From Streptomyces scopuliridis RB72 (lineage in GTDB: Bacteria; Actinomycetota; Actinomycetes; Streptomycetales; Streptomycetaceae), in the NCBI RefSeq assembly GCF_000718095.1, contig NZ_JOEI01000018.1:248001-312000 (forward strand): DNA of 64,000 bases, written 5' to 3'. Shown here piece after piece: positions 33,325 to 42,835 of the stretch. A model generated the notes under the pieces. The model saw only the letters and a program-made list of their open reading frames with translations, was not told the origin of the DNA and did not search any database. A program made the position numbers and the translations under genes. Each line of letters opens with the position of its first letter. Position 1 is the stretch's first letter.

Positions 33325-34143
33325 GAGGAAGCGTCCCAAGAAGGCCCGGGTGCGTTCGTGGGTGGGGTGGTCGAGTACCTCCCGGGGCGTGCCGCTCTCC
33401 AGTACCCGCCCGCCGTCCATGAAGACCACCCGGTCCGCCACCTCCTTCGCGAAGCCGATCTCATGGGTCACCACGAGCATGGTGAGACCGTCCCGGGCCA
33501 GATCGCGCATCGTGGCCAGCACCTCGCCGACGAGTTCCGGGTCCAGGGCGCTGGTCGGCTCGTCGAAGAGCATCAGCTCCGGCCGCATCGCCAGGGCGCG
33601 GGCGATGGCGACGCGCTGCTGCTGGCCGCCGGAGAGCTGGCGCGGATAGGCGCTCGCCTTGTCCGACAGGCCCACGCGCTCCAGCAGCGCCAGCGCCGTC
33701 TCCCGTGCCTCGGCCTTCGGCGTACGGAGCACCCCCACCGGGGCCTCCATGACATTGCTCAGCACGGTCAGATGCGGGAAGAGATTGAAGTGCTGGAACA
33801 CCATGCCGATGTCACGGCGCTGCCGGGTCACCTCGCGGGGGCGCAGATGGTGGACGCGGGAGCCGGACCGGCGGTAGCCGATCAGCCGGCCGCCGACATG
33901 GATGGAGCCCGCGTCGATCTGTTCCAGATGGTTGATGCACCGCAGGAAGGTCGACTTGCCCGACCCGGACGGGCCCAGCAGCACCACGACCTCGCCCGCG
34001 CGCACTTCGAGGTCGATGCCGCGCAGCACTTCCAGGTGGCCGAACCGCTTGTGGACATCGTGGGCCACGACGAGGGGCGGGCCCGCCGTCGCCGGATCCA
34101 CCGGGTCCGCCGGGGCGTCCGTCGCGAGAGCGTCCTTGATCAT
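33322..34143 (-). CDS. polar amino acid ABC transporter ATP-binding protein
   Basis: GlnQ/HisP-type ATPase of 273 aa. Walker A is GPSGSGKST, the Q-loop is in [13 protein letters not shown], the signature LSGGQQQR, Walker B LMLFDEP and the H-loop VVTHE. About 25 extra N-terminal residues precede the domain. ATG 34143 overlaps the permease stop (ATGA). It is the last gene of the operon driven from about 38.1 kb. Confidence 0.95.
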   Translation of the reverse strand: MIKDALATDAPADPVDPATAGPPLVVAHDVHKRFGHLEVLRGIDLEVRAGEVVVLLGPSGSGKSTFLRCINHLEQIDAGSIHVGGRLIGYRRSGSRVHHLRPREVTRQRRDIGMVFQHFNLFPHLTVLSNVMEAPVGVLRTPKAEARETALALLERVGLSDKASAYPRQLSGGQQQRVAIARALAMRPELMLFDEPTSALDPELVGEVLATMRDLARDGLTMLVVTHEIGFAKEVADRVVFMDGGRVLESGTPREVLDHPTHERTRAFLGRFL

Positions 34144-35171
34144 CGGGTCTCCTTCTCCGGTGTCGACGGTGTCGACCGCTCCCGCGCCGCAGGGAACGGG
34201 GCCGCGCGGCGGCGGAAGAACGCGAAGTCCCAGAAGCCCTGGGGCGCGTTACGGGTCGCCCCGCGCGCGTAGTACCGCTCGATGAACGACTGGCCGACGT
34301 ACAGCACGGACGTCATGACCAGGTACCAGAGGCACGCGACGATCAGCAGCGGGATGGTCTCGAAGGTGCGGTTGTAGATCGACTGGACGGTGTAGAGCAG
34401 ATCGGCCAGGGCGATGACGCTCACCAGCGAGGTGGCCTTCATCATGTTGATCACCTGGCTGCCGGTGGGCGGCACGATGAACCGCATGGCCTGGGGGAGC
34501 ACCACGCGCCGCAGGATCCGCGCCCTGCCCATACCGAGCGCGGCGGCGGCCTCCGTCTGGCCCTGGTCGACGCCGAGCAGACCGCCGCGCACGATCTCGG
34601 CCATGTACGCGGCCTCGTTGAGACCGAGGCCGAGGATGGCGGCGAGCAGCGGCGTGATGAGCGAGTTGGTCTGCCCGCCGATGAACTCCGGCCCGAACGG
34701 CACCCCGAACGAGATCCGGGGCAGCAGCGCCGAGAGGTTGTACCAGAAGACCAGCTGCACCAGGACGGGGATGCCGCGGAAGAACCAGACATACGCCCCG
34801 CAGACCGCGCTCAGCACGCGGTTCTCCGACATCCGGCCCACCGCGACGAGTACGCCGCCGACGATGCCGATCAGCATGGCGACCACGGTCAGCTCGATCG
34901 TCGTGGCGATGCCCTCTCCGATGACCTGCGCGCCGAAGTAGCCGCCGACGGTGGACCATTCGAAGTTCGGGTTGGTCACCAGGAAGTGGCCGAGCTGCGC
35001 GGCCAGGACCGCGAGGACCAGGACCGAGAGCCAGCGCAGCGGATGACGGACGGGGGCGGCTCCGGCCACGTCCACGGCGGGGACCGTGTCCGGCGCGGCG
35101 GCGGTGTCCTCCTGTGCGGACTGCGTGGCCTTCGTGGTGGTCGTGGTGGTCGGGGAGTGTGCGGTGGCCAT
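34140..35171 (-). CDS. polar amino acid ABC transporter permease
   Basis: HisM/GlnP-type permease of 343 aa. A Thr/Ala-rich N-terminal tail of about 40 residues leads to five or six helices. The ATPase-contacting EAA loop is [23 protein letters not shown] 35171 has an almost perfect Shine-Dalgarno (TAGGAGGTGA). Only one permease is encoded, so it should form a homodimer. Confidence 0.93.
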   Translation of the reverse strand: MATAHSPTTTTTTKATQSAQEDTAAAPDTVPAVDVAGAAPVRHPLRWLSVLVLAVLAAQLGHFLVTNPNFEWSTVGGYFGAQVIGEGIATTIELTVVAMLIGIVGGVLVAVGRMSENRVLSAVCGAYVWFFRGIPVLVQLVFWYNLSALLPRISFGVPFGPEFIGGQTNSLITPLLAAILGLGLNEAAYMAEIVRGGLLGVDQGQTEAAAALGMGRARILRRVVLPQAMRFIVPPTGSQVINMMKATSLVSVIALADLLYTVQSIYNRTFETIPLLIVACLWYLVMTSVLYVGQSFIERYYARGATRNAPQGFWDFAFFRRRAAPFPAARERSTPSTPEKETR

Positions 35172-35215
35172 GGTCGGCTCACCTCCTAACTGGGATCGGA
35201 CGCCGAGGACCGGGA

Positions 35216-36193
35216 TCAGGCGCCGAGGTTGACACCGGGCTTGTCGAGCTGGTTGGCGGACAGCCCCCACTTCTTCATGACCTGGCCGTAGGTGCCGTTG
35301 TCGATCAGCTTCTGGATCGCCTTGACGAGTACGTCGCGCAGCGGCGAGTCCTTGGCGACGACGGCGCCCTGGTACAGGTCGTCGAAGCCGTTGGACTGGC
35401 CCGTGCCGGTCAGTTCCAGGTCGCCCTTGGCCTGCGCGACGAAGTAGGTGAGGGGCGCCTGCGAGGAGAAGAAGGCGTCGGCGCGGCCGGAGCGTACGGC
35501 CAGGATGGAGCCGGGCTGGTCCTTGTAGGACTGGATCTTGACGGCCGGCTTGCCGTCCTTGACGCACTTCTCGTTCTGCGTCTTGATCACGCCTTCCGCC
35601 GAGCCGCCGCCCATGACCGCGATCCGCTGCCCGCAGGTGCTGTCGAGGTCCTTGATGCCGTGCGGGTTCCCCTTCGGTACGGCGAAGACGACGAACTCCT
35701 GTACCCAGTCGACGAAGTCGTTGGCGCCCTGGCGGTCCTTGAAGTCCCCGACCGGGCCGATGGCGAGGTCGTAGCGGCCCGCCTTGATACCGGTCAGCTC
35801 GCTGGGCAGGCCGTCCGCCGTCACATGCTCGATCGTGACGCCGAGGAGCTGCCCGAGCGCGTCGGAGAGATCGGCGGAGGCACCGGTGAGGCTGTGCCCG
35901 TCGGAACCGGCGATCTCGTACGGCGGGAAGGAGCCGTTGTTGACCGACACCAGCTTGCCGGAGGTACGCGCCTTCTCGGGCAGCAGCGCGTTCAGCTCCT
36001 TGTCCACGGTCAGTTTCGTCTGTGCCGCGGAACCGGTGCCGGCCGCGCTGTCCGTGGCGCCCTGGGACTGGGGCGGGTTGGTGCCGCAGCCCGCGAGGAC
36101 GAGACAACAGGAGAGGGCGGTGGTGGCCGCGAACGCGGCACTCTTCGGAAATCTCTTCGGAAATGTCTTCGGAAAACTCATCGGGACTCTCAT
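35216..36193 (-). CDS. amino acid ABC transporter substrate-binding lipoprotein
   Basis: Type 3 periplasmic-binding fold lipoprotein of 325 aa. The lipobox LVLAGC follows an unusual n-region with FPK repeated three times (FPKTFPKRFPKS). GSFPPYEIAGSDG and GRYDLAIGPVGDFKDR are family segments. ATG 36193 overlaps the nitrilase stop (TGATG). It presents substrate to the permease and ATPase encoded downstream. The ligand is unknown and need not be a standard amino acid, given the nitrilase next to it. Confidence 0.92.
   Translation of the reverse strand: MRVPMSFPKTFPKRFPKSAAFAATTALSCCLVLAGCGTNPPQSQGATDSAAGTGSAAQTKLTVDKELNALLPEKARTSGKLVSVNNGSFPPYEIAGSDGHSLTGASADLSDALGQLLGVTIEHVTADGLPSELTGIKAGRYDLAIGPVGDFKDRQGANDFVDWVQEFVVFAVPKGNPHGIKDLDSTCGQRIAVMGGGSAEGVIKTQNEKCVKDGKPAVKIQSYKDQPGSILAVRSGRADAFFSSQAPLTYFVAQAKGDLELTGTGQSNGFDDLYQGAVVAKDSPLRDVLVKAIQKLIDNGTYGQVMKKWGLSANQLDKPGVNLGA
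36141..36176 (-). repeat. 12-bp tandem repeat in lipoprotein signal sequence
   Basis: Three plus-strand units (CTCTTCGGAAAT twice, then GTCTTCGGAAAA) encode the repeated Phe-Pro-Lys of the signal peptide n-region. Expansion would add positive charge. Confidence 0.85.
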
Positions 36194-37020
36194 CAGTGGG
36201 CTCCGGATCCTGCGAGGGGGAGGGGGAGGGGGATGACGGTCGGGTCGACGGCGAACCGACGGTTGGCCAGGACGGGCAGCGCCCGGCGGGCCGCCGCCGT
36301 GATGCCGGGGTCGGCCTCGGCCCAGGCGAGACCGCGTACGGCGGCGAGCCGGGAGCGGACGGTGCCGAGCGGGTCCACGACGAGGCTGTTGCCGATATTG
36401 CGCGGACCGCACTCGCCGCTGGCTGCCACCCAGCAGGTGTTCTCCAGCGCCCGCGCCGTGATCATGACCTCCCAGTGGCGCTCCTTGGCCGGGCCGCGCA
36501 CCCACGCCGCGGGCAGCGCGAGCACCTCGGCGCCCGCGTCGACGAGCAGCCGGGCCAGCTCGGGGAAGCGCACGTCGTAGCAGGTCATCAGGCCGACCTT
36601 GGTGCCGGCCACCTCGATGACGACGGGCGGCTCGTCCGCAGGCCGTACGTTCGCCGACTCCTGGTCGCCGAACGCGTCATAGAGATGGATCTTGCGGTAA
36701 CGGCCGACCAGCTCCCCGTCGCGCAGCGCCACGAGTGTGTTGAACACCCGGCCGTCGTCGGACGGTTCATGGATTCCGACGACGACGGTGACATGGCCGC
36801 CGACGGTGGAGGCACGCAACTCGGTGACGAACGGGCCGTCCAGGGGCTGGGCGACCTCACGGATGCGGTGGCGGTCCTCGGTGAAGCGGGCCAGGACGCC
36901 TTCGGGGAGTACGAGCAGATCGGCGCCGCCCCGCTCGGCCTCGACGGTCAGCTCCTGGCAGGCGGCCAGATTGTCCTTCCAGTCAGGGGTGGCGGCGAAT
37001 TGTCCGACGGCTATGCGCAT
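36193..37020 (-). CDS. carbon-nitrogen hydrolase (nitrilase family)
   Basis: Nitrilase-superfamily amidase of 275 aa. The Glu-Lys-Cys triad is complete in LVLPEGVLARF, GRYRKIHLYDAFG and GLMTCYDVRFPE. The pattern is near Nit2/omega-amidase and deaminated-glutathione amidase types. It is the second gene of an operon, 20 nt after the decarboxylase-like gene and overlapping the binding protein gene. It could release ammonia from the imported compound; the substrate is unproven. Confidence 0.9.
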   Translation of the reverse strand: MRIAVGQFAATPDWKDNLAACQELTVEAERGGADLLVLPEGVLARFTEDRHRIREVAQPLDGPFVTELRASTVGGHVTVVVGIHEPSDDGRVFNTLVALRDGELVGRYRKIHLYDAFGDQESANVRPADEPPVVIEVAGTKVGLMTCYDVRFPELARLLVDAGAEVLALPAAWVRGPAKERHWEVMITARALENTCWVAASGECGPRNIGNSLVVDPLGTVRSRLAAVRGLAWAEADPGITAAARRALPVLANRRFAVDPTVIPLPLPLAGSGAH

Positions 37021-37040
37021 GGTGACGGGCTCCGGGTGGT

Positions 37041-38066
37041 TCAGACGGCGGGTAGGGCGGCGGGCACGGCGGCGGGCGCGGTGAGAAGGGCGGAGTCGGC
37101 CGGTACGGTCGCGAGCGCGGCCTCGGGGAACACCACGCCCGGATCGATGGGCTCGGGCCAGATCCCCTGCGCGTACAGCTCCTCGCAGAAGGCGCGGGTC
37201 ATCTCCGCGTTGGGCTCGGCCCCGTACGGCATCCAGTCGTCGCCGAACAGCAGCGCCGACTCGGTCAGTTCGCCCAGCAGCCACGGGGTGGTGTCGGCGA
37301 GCAGCCGGCGGCGCTCGACCCAGCGGCGCTTGGACCGTTCCAGCCCCGCGAGCAGCGCGCCGGGCAGCGCGGGATGGGCCTCGACGATCTCCCGTTTGAG
37401 CGTGACCAGATGGATTCCGGGGACGAACCCGGTGGCCGCCCAGTAGTCGCGCTCGGCGGCCCGGTGATCGTGGAGCAGATGCCGGAAGCGGCTGGCCGGG
37501 GTGAACAGCTCCCGCGGCATGAACGGGGTGAGGATCGCGTCCAGCCGGCCGGCGGCGAGCTCCTCCTCCAGCGACTCGCCCTCGGCCATGGCCGAGACAT
37601 ACGACGGGAGCGGCCTGCTGCCCAGCCGGTCCTTGCCCGACTCCCCGAGAACCAGGGGCCCCACGCGCCACTCGACGCCCGTGAGATCCACCCCTTCGGC
37701 GCGCAGCAGGGCGCGGGTCCAGGTGTTGCCGGAGTCCGGCCAGCCGGTGAGCCCGATCCGGGCCCCGGCCAGCTCGCCGAGGGAGCGCAGCGGGCTGTCG
37801 GCCCGTACCAGCACGCAGCGCTGCCGGAAGCCGCGCATGACGAACGCGGGCAGCCCGACCAGCCGGTCGTCACCCGCCGCGCGGGCCTGGACATAGCGGC
37901 TGAACGAGGTCTCGCCCCCGTCGAGAGAGGGCTCGGCGAGTACGTCGGGGGTGACGTCCCGTGAGTCGACCCGGACCGTGAAGCCCGCTACCCCCACCAT
38001 CCCCGTGGCCAGCGGTACGACATGGTCCCAGTCGCGAAGTCCCAGACGGATCACGGGAGATGACAC
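37041..38066 (-). CDS. 4,5-dihydroxyphthalate decarboxylase-like / binding-protein-fold protein
   Basis: Predicted 341-aa protein related to 4,5-dihydroxyphthalate decarboxylase (Pht5) and to type 2 solute-binding proteins. LGLRDWDHVVPLATG and LGELAGARIGLTGWPDSGNTW are the diagnostic blocks. It has no signal peptide, so it is cytosolic. AAGGAG lies 8 nt before GTG 38066, so I prefer this start to GTG 38075. It opens an operon with nitrilase and ABC transporter and is divergent from a MocR regulator. An aromatic or heterocyclic acid substrate is possible; this is inference. Confidence 0.75.
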   Translation of the reverse strand: MSSPVIRLGLRDWDHVVPLATGMVGVAGFTVRVDSRDVTPDVLAEPSLDGGETSFSRYVQARAAGDDRLVGLPAFVMRGFRQRCVLVRADSPLRSLGELAGARIGLTGWPDSGNTWTRALLRAEGVDLTGVEWRVGPLVLGESGKDRLGSRPLPSYVSAMAEGESLEEELAAGRLDAILTPFMPRELFTPASRFRHLLHDHRAAERDYWAATGFVPGIHLVTLKREIVEAHPALPGALLAGLERSKRRWVERRRLLADTTPWLLGELTESALLFGDDWMPYGAEPNAEMTRAFCEELYAQGIWPEPIDPGVVFPEAALATVPADSALLTAPAAVPAALPAV

Positions 38067-38184
38067 AGCAGACACTCCTTGCAGGTGGTGCGTTTTCTCG
38101 CAACGTCACGCATAGCCCGTATTCAGCCTCAATCAGCCATATCCGGCCGTGCGATGGCTGGAACACTATTGTTCAGCGATAGGG

Positions 38185-38202
38185 CAAACAAGATCTGGTT
38201 TG
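38185..38202. promoter_or_regulatory. candidate MocR operator
   Basis: CAAACAAGATCTGGTTTG is an 18-bp palindrome with one mismatched pair, centred on AGATCT, midway between the divergent mocR-type gene and the five-gene operon. Confidence 0.55.
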
Positions 38203-38275
38203 TGTCCGAACATAAATTTTCCATGCCGTAACCTACGCAGCACATGCCAGGGTTCGGCCCGACGAGGGGTGGGCG

Positions 38276-39667
38276 ATGCAGGAGAACGCGGTCGACAGGA
38301 CATGGGCGGCCGGTCCGCGCGGCGCGGCCAGGCTGGCCGGGCGCATCACGGACACCAGCGCGCGCGGGGTCGCCGCCGTCATGACGGACCTCATCCGTTC
38401 CGGGGAGCTGGCGCCCGGCAGCACGCTGCCGACCGTCCGCGCCCTCGCCGCCGAGCTGGGCGTCAGCCCCGGTACCGTCGCGGACGCCTGGGCGGTGCTG
38501 CGCAGACACCGGATGATCACCACGCTCGGCCGGCGCGGCAGCGTCGTCAGCGGCCCGCCGGCGGTCCCGCACCCGGTCCGCTTCGAGCGCGTCGGTGACC
38601 TCGGCTCGCATCTGACGCTGGATCTCGCCGTCGCGGCCCCCGATCCGGCCCTGCTGCCCGCGCTGGAGGACGCCCTCCTCGCCGGGGCACGCAGTCCGCG
38701 GCTCAACGACTACTCACGCTCGGCCATCACGGCCGCGCTGCTGGACGCCGTACAGGGCACCTGGCCGTTCGAACCGGAAGCCTGGATGGCCGTGGGGGGC
38801 GGCTACGAAGGGGTGCAACTGCTCTGCCAGGCGCTGATCGTGCCGGGCGACCGGGTCGCGGTGGAGGATCCGACCGCCGCGCGGCTGCTGGACATCCTCG
38901 AAGCGCTCGACGCGCAGATCGTGCCCGTCGCCTGCGATGCCGAGGGGCCGCTCCCCGACTCCCTCGCGCGGGCGCTCGAACAGCGCCCGGCGCTCTTCCT
39001 GCACCAGTCGAGGGCCCAGGCGCCCTGCGGCTGGACGGTCGGCGAGGAGCGGGCGGCGGCGCTGGCGGCGACGCTGGAGGGCGCCCCGAACGTGCTCGTC
39101 CTGGAGGACGACGGCATCGGCCCCGTCGCCATGGCACCGGCCGCGAGCATCGGCGCGCATCTGCCGGGCCGCACGGTCCTGGTGCGCTCGTACTCCAAGT
39201 CGTACGGGCCCGATCTGCGCATCGCGGTGGTCGGCGGCCCCAAGGAAGTCGTCGAACGGGCGCGGGTGCTGCGTACGTTCGGTACGGGCTGGACCAGCCG
39301 GATCCTCCAGGACGCGCTGGCATATCTGCTCACCGACGACGGCACGACCGGGCACGTACGCGCCGCCGCCCGCCGCTACGACCTGCGGCGCACCGCCCTG
39401 GCCACGCGCCTCGCCGCGCACGGGGTGCCCACCGCGAACCGGGACGGGCTGATGCTCTGGGTGCCGGTGGTGGACGAGACGTCCGCGCTGGTCACCCTGG
39501 CGGCCCGGGGCGTCACCGTCTCACCGGGCAGCCGCTTCTGTGTCGCCTACTCCCGCCCCCACGTCCGGATCGCCACCAGCAGGCTCACGGAGGACCCGCA
39601 CGCGCTGGACGAGACGGCCTCACTGATCGCGCTGGCCGCCTCCGCTTCGGCCGGCCGGATGGACTGA
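38276..39667 (+). CDS. MocR-type GntR/aminotransferase regulator
   Basis: Regulator of 463 aa with an N-terminal GntR winged helix (LAPGSTLPTVRALAAELGVSPGTV, about residues 45-70) fused to an aminotransferase fold. The PLP lysine is in VRSYSKSYGPDLR and the Asp in VLVLEDDGIG, so cofactor binding is likely. MocR proteins commonly control a divergent operon in response to PLP or an amine. Here that is the decarboxylase-like/nitrilase/ABC operon. Its 3' end overlaps the convergent MarR gene by 48 bp. Confidence 0.93.
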   Translation: MQENAVDRTWAAGPRGAARLAGRITDTSARGVAAVMTDLIRSGELAPGSTLPTVRALAAELGVSPGTVADAWAVLRRHRMITTLGRRGSVVSGPPAVPHPVRFERVGDLGSHLTLDLAVAAPDPALLPALEDALLAGARSPRLNDYSRSAITAALLDAVQGTWPFEPEAWMAVGGGYEGVQLLCQALIVPGDRVAVEDPTAARLLDILEALDAQIVPVACDAEGPLPDSLARALEQRPALFLHQSRAQAPCGWTVGEERAAALAATLEGAPNVLVLEDDGIGPVAMAPAASIGAHLPGRTVLVRSYSKSYGPDLRIAVVGGPKEVVERARVLRTFGTGWTSRILQDALAYLLTDDGTTGHVRAAARRYDLRRTALATRLAAHGVPTANRDGLMLWVPVVDETSALVTLAARGVTVSPGSRFCVAYSRPHVRIATSRLTEDPHALDETASLIALAASASAGRMD

Positions 39668-40174
39668 CGGCCGTTCCGGACAGTTCGCCGCCTCCGTGCA
39701 CAGGTTGGCCTCGACCTTCGCGAGCAGCCGGGCCAGCTCCGCGCGTTCGGTGTCGTCGAGACCCGCGAGGGTGTGCTCCTCCAGCTCCGTCCAGGCGCCC
39801 TCGACCTCGGAGCGCAGTGTGCAGCTGTCGCCGGTGGCCGTGACCAGTACGGCGCGCCGGTCCCGGGGGTCGGCGGAGCGCCGTACGTACCCCGCGTGGT
39901 CCAGCCGCTGGAGCATCTTGGTGACCGTCGAGGGGTCGAGATCCATCGACTTGATCAGCTCGGACTGCCGTACCGCGTCCGCGTCCCACAGGTGCATCAT
40001 CAGAAACTCCTGGCCCGGGTAGAGGCCGGTGCGCCGCAGCAGCTTCCCCGCGGCGATCCGATGCAGCCGGGCGACCCGGGAGATGGCGTGGCTGAGCGGG
40101 CCGCCGCGCGCGGCGGCGGGCAGTCTGTCGGGACAGGCGGGGGTGTCAGAGGTCGCGGGCGGGTCCGAGGTCAT
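39620..40174 (-). CDS. MarR family regulator
   Basis: Winged-helix regulator of 184 aa (YPGQEFLMMHLWDADAVRQSELIKSM ... YVRRSADPRDRRAVLVTATG, the DxRxxR wing). It starts at ATG 40174 without a clear Shine-Dalgarno. It is divergent from an Old Yellow Enzyme gene, with two matching inverted sites between them, so it probably represses both. MarR/OYE pairs often sense electrophiles or quinones. Confidence 0.9.
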   Translation of the reverse strand: MTSDPPATSDTPACPDRLPAAARGGPLSHAISRVARLHRIAAGKLLRRTGLYPGQEFLMMHLWDADAVRQSELIKSMDLDPSTVTKMLQRLDHAGYVRRSADPRDRRAVLVTATGDSCTLRSEVEGAWTELEEHTLAGLDDTERAELARLLAKVEANLCTEAANCPERPSVHPAGRSGGGQRDQ

Positions 40175-40191
40175 GTCAGCGAGTTTAGCTT

Positions 40192-40255
40192 GGTTGGCCA
40201 ATAATCGACCCCGGGAATGGACCCGGGTGACTCGCGGTTGATTACTTGGCCGACC
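40192..40255. promoter_or_regulatory. paired MarR operator sites
   Basis: GGTTGGCCAATAATCGAC (40192-40209) and, on the other strand, GGTCGGCCAAGTAATCAAC (40237-40255) match at 16 positions with one gap. They flank CCCGGGAATGGACCCGGG. A CATAAT -10 for the reductase gene (40257-40262) abuts the second site. Confidence 0.7.
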
Positions 40256-40324
40256 GCATAATGTGTCGGCCGTATGTTGCCATGCCCTTGTAGCCGCCCT
40301 CTTCACGACCGCTATGGAGCCCCT

Positions 40325-41389
40325 ATGACCACCGCGTTCGACCCGATCGATCTGTCCGGTACGCAGCTCACCAACCGCATCGCCATGGCCCCGATGACCC
40401 GCAGCCGGGCCTTCGGCCCCGGTAACTCGCCCACCGACTCGATGGTGGAGTACTACGCGCAGCGGGCCTCCGCCGGGCTGATCATCACCGAGGGCACCCA
40501 GCCTTCCGTCGTCGGCCAGGGCTACCCCGACACCCCCGGACTGCACAGCACGGAGCAGATCGCGGCCTGGCGCAGGGTCACCGACGCCGTGCACGCCAAG
40601 GGCGGCAAGATCTTCGCGCAGATCATGCACGCCGGCCGGATCGGCCACCCGGTCCTGCTGCCGGACGGCCTCGTCCCGGTCGGCGCCTCCGCCGTCGCCG
40701 CGCCGGGGCAGGTCTTCACCCATGACGGACCCAAGGACTTCATCGCCCCGCGCGAGCTGACCTCCGACGAAGTACGGGAGACGATCGCGGACTTCGCCGC
40801 GGCGGCCCGCAACGCGGTCGAGGCCGGCTTCGACGGCGTCGAGCTGCACGGCGCCAACGGCTATCTGATCCACCAGTTCCTGGCCCCCAACTCCAATCTG
40901 CGCACCGACGAGTGGGGCGGCTCCGACGAGGCCCGGATCCGCTTCGCGGTCGAGGTGACCCGCGCGGTCGCCGCGGAGATCGGCGCCGAGCGGACCGCGA
41001 TCCGGATCTCGCCCGGCAACCCCTACAACGGGGTGTCGGAGCCCGACCCGGAGCCCGTGTACACCTCTCTGGTCAAGCAGCTGGAGCCGATCGGCCTCGC
41101 CTATCTGCATCTGATCGAGAACAACCGCGAACTGACGGTCGCCCTGCGCAAGCTGTTCTCCGGGACGTTCATCCTCAACGCCGCGACCGACGGCTTCACC
41201 GGCGCCGGCGAGCTGGCGCTGATCGAGGACGGCACCGCCGATCTGCTCTCCTTCGGCGCGCTCTTCCTCGCCAACCCCGATCTGCCGGCCCGGCTCAAGA
41301 CGGACGGCCCGTACAACACCCCCGACCCGGCGTCGTTCTTCGGCGGCGACGACAAGGGCTACCTCGACTACCCGGCCCTGGAGAGCTGA
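40325..41389 (+). CDS. Old Yellow Enzyme family alkene reductase
   Basis: FMN-dependent ene-reductase of 354 aa (NemA/OYE type) that reduces activated C=C bonds of electrophiles such as quinones and enals. NRIAMAPMTRSRA is the FMN-binding start, GVELHGANGYLIHQFL gives the substrate-binding His/Asn, and FILNAATDGFTG and LFLANPDLPARL close the barrel. ATG 40325 has GGAG upstream. It is divergent from the MarR regulator. Confidence 0.93.
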   Translation: MTTAFDPIDLSGTQLTNRIAMAPMTRSRAFGPGNSPTDSMVEYYAQRASAGLIITEGTQPSVVGQGYPDTPGLHSTEQIAAWRRVTDAVHAKGGKIFAQIMHAGRIGHPVLLPDGLVPVGASAVAAPGQVFTHDGPKDFIAPRELTSDEVRETIADFAAAARNAVEAGFDGVELHGANGYLIHQFLAPNSNLRTDEWGGSDEARIRFAVEVTRAVAAEIGAERTAIRISPGNPYNGVSEPDPEPVYTSLVKQLEPIGLAYLHLIENNRELTVALRKLFSGTFILNAATDGFTGAGELALIEDGTADLLSFGALFLANPDLPARLKTDGPYNTPDPASFFGGDDKGYLDYPALES

Positions 41390-41409
41390 CCGGGACCGGC
41401 CGACGGAAA

Positions 41410-41448
41410 GGGGCGCGGGGCCGGTCGTGACGACCGGCCCCGCGCCCC
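41410..41448. terminator. strong bidirectional hairpin between OYE and ectD
   Basis: A perfect 18-bp stem (41410-41427 with 41431-41448) and a 3-nt loop lie between convergent genes. There is no T-tract, as is common for Streptomyces terminators. Confidence 0.75.
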
Positions 41449-41464
41449 GCGCGTTCACGACGTA

Positions 41465-42361
41465 TCAGCGCACCGGGGTGAAGTCCCTGGCCCCGATGAA
41501 GTCCGGCCGCGGCACCGGCGCCGCGAACGGCGCCACCGCCGCGTTCTCCACGCTGTTGAACACGATGAAGACATTGCTGCGCGGGTACGGCGTGATGTTG
41601 TCGCCCGAGCCGTGCATGCAGTTGCAGTCGAACCAGGTCGCCGAACCGGCCTTGCCCGTGAAGAGCTTGATCCCGTGCTGGCCGGCCAGAGCCGTCAGCG
41701 CCTCGTGCGAGGGCGTGCCGGCGTCCTGCATCTTCAGCGACTGCTTGTAGTTGTCCTGCGGGGTCTCGCCCGCGCAGCCCAGGAACGACTTGTGCGACCC
41801 GGGCATGATCATCAGGCCGCCGTTGGTGTCGAAGTTCTCGGTCAGCGCGATGGAGACCGATACGGTCCGCATGTTCGGCAGCCCGTCCTCCGCGTGCCAG
41901 GTCTCGAAGTCCGAGTGCCAGTAGAAGCCCGAGGCGCCGAAGCCCGGCTTGACGTTGATCCGGGACTGGTGCACATAGACCTCGGAGCCGAGGATCTGCC
42001 GTGCGCGTCCTACCACCCGCTCGTCGCGTACGAGTCCGGCGAAGATCTCGCTGATGCGGTGGACCTCGAAGACGGACCGTACGTCCTGGGACTTGGGCTC
42101 GATGATCGAGCGCTCGTCCGCCCGTACCGCCGGGTCGGTGATCAGCCGCTCCAGCTCGGCGCGGTAGAGCGCCACCTCGTCCGGGCCGATCAGCTGCTCG
42201 ACCGAGAGGAAACCGTCCCGCTCGAAGCGTCCGAGATCGTCCGGCGCGATCGGGCCCGGCGCGCCGGGTGCGGACCAGACGACGGGGTCCTGTCGAGGAG
42301 TGGTCACCTCGCCGAGGCCGCGCGTGGGGTACAGATCGGCCCGTACGGGGGTGGTGGTCAT
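41465..42361 (-). CDS. ectD: ectoine hydroxylase
   Basis: Fe(II)/2-oxoglutarate dioxygenase of 298 aa that converts ectoine to 5-hydroxyectoine. The iron ligands are in FYWHSDFETWH (HxD) and CNCMHGSGDN (His). The EctD signature runs through FYWHSDFETWHAEDGLPNMR, with RINVKPGFGASG just before it. It begins 2 nt after the ectC stop, with GAGGAGGG as ribosome site. It is the last gene of ectABCD. Confidence 0.96.
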   Translation of the reverse strand: MTTTPVRADLYPTRGLGEVTTPRQDPVVWSAPGAPGPIAPDDLGRFERDGFLSVEQLIGPDEVALYRAELERLITDPAVRADERSIIEPKSQDVRSVFEVHRISEIFAGLVRDERVVGRARQILGSEVYVHQSRINVKPGFGASGFYWHSDFETWHAEDGLPNMRTVSVSIALTENFDTNGGLMIMPGSHKSFLGCAGETPQDNYKQSLKMQDAGTPSHEALTALAGQHGIKLFTGKAGSATWFDCNCMHGSGDNITPYPRSNVFIVFNSVENAAVAPFAAPVPRPDFIGARDFTPVR

Positions 42362-42363
42362 GG

Positions 42364-42762
42364 TCAGCCCTCCTCTGTCAGCAGCGGGTAGACACCGTTC
42401 TCGTCGTGGTCCTCCCGCCCGGTCACCGGTGGATTGAAGACACAGACGCAGCGGAAGTCGGTCTTCGGGCGCAGCGTGTGGTGCTCGTGCCCGTTCAGCA
42501 GATACATCGTGCCGGGGGCGATCCAGTGGGTCTCACCGGTCTCGTCGTTGGTGAGCTCGGCCTCGCCCTCGACGCACAGCACGGCCTCGATGTGGTTGGC
42601 GTACCACATCGATGTCTCCGTACCCGCGTACAGGATGGTCTCGTGGAGGGAGAAGCCGACCTTCTCCTTGGCGAGCACGATGCGCTTGCTCTCCCAGGTG
42701 CCCGAGGCCGACTTCACATGGCGGTCGGTGTTCTCGATGTCCTTGAACGATCGGACGATCAC
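42364..42762 (-). CDS. ectC: L-ectoine synthase
   Basis: Cupin-fold ectoine synthase of 132 aa that cyclises N-gamma-acetyl-diaminobutyrate to ectoine. [20 protein letters not shown] and [19 protein letters not shown] are diagnostic. GTG start with GGAGG 6 nt upstream. Third gene of the operon. Confidence 0.97.
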   Translation of the reverse strand: MIVRSFKDIENTDRHVKSASGTWESKRIVLAKEKVGFSLHETILYAGTETSMWYANHIEAVLCVEGEAELTNDETGETHWIAPGTMYLLNGHEHHTLRPKTDFRCVCVFNPPVTGREDHDENGVYPLLTEEG

Positions 42763-42835
42763 GGTGCCTCCGGTGCCTTTCTCTCAGGTGGCGATGGGTT
42801 GGGGCGGGCCGTACGGGGTGTACGGGGGGACGAGT

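Noticed and set aside
34140..36107. A 655-codon frame joining permease and upstream sequence
   Set aside because: The first 300 codons are out of frame with the binding-protein gene and Arg-rich; the permease has its own near-perfect ribosome site at 35171.
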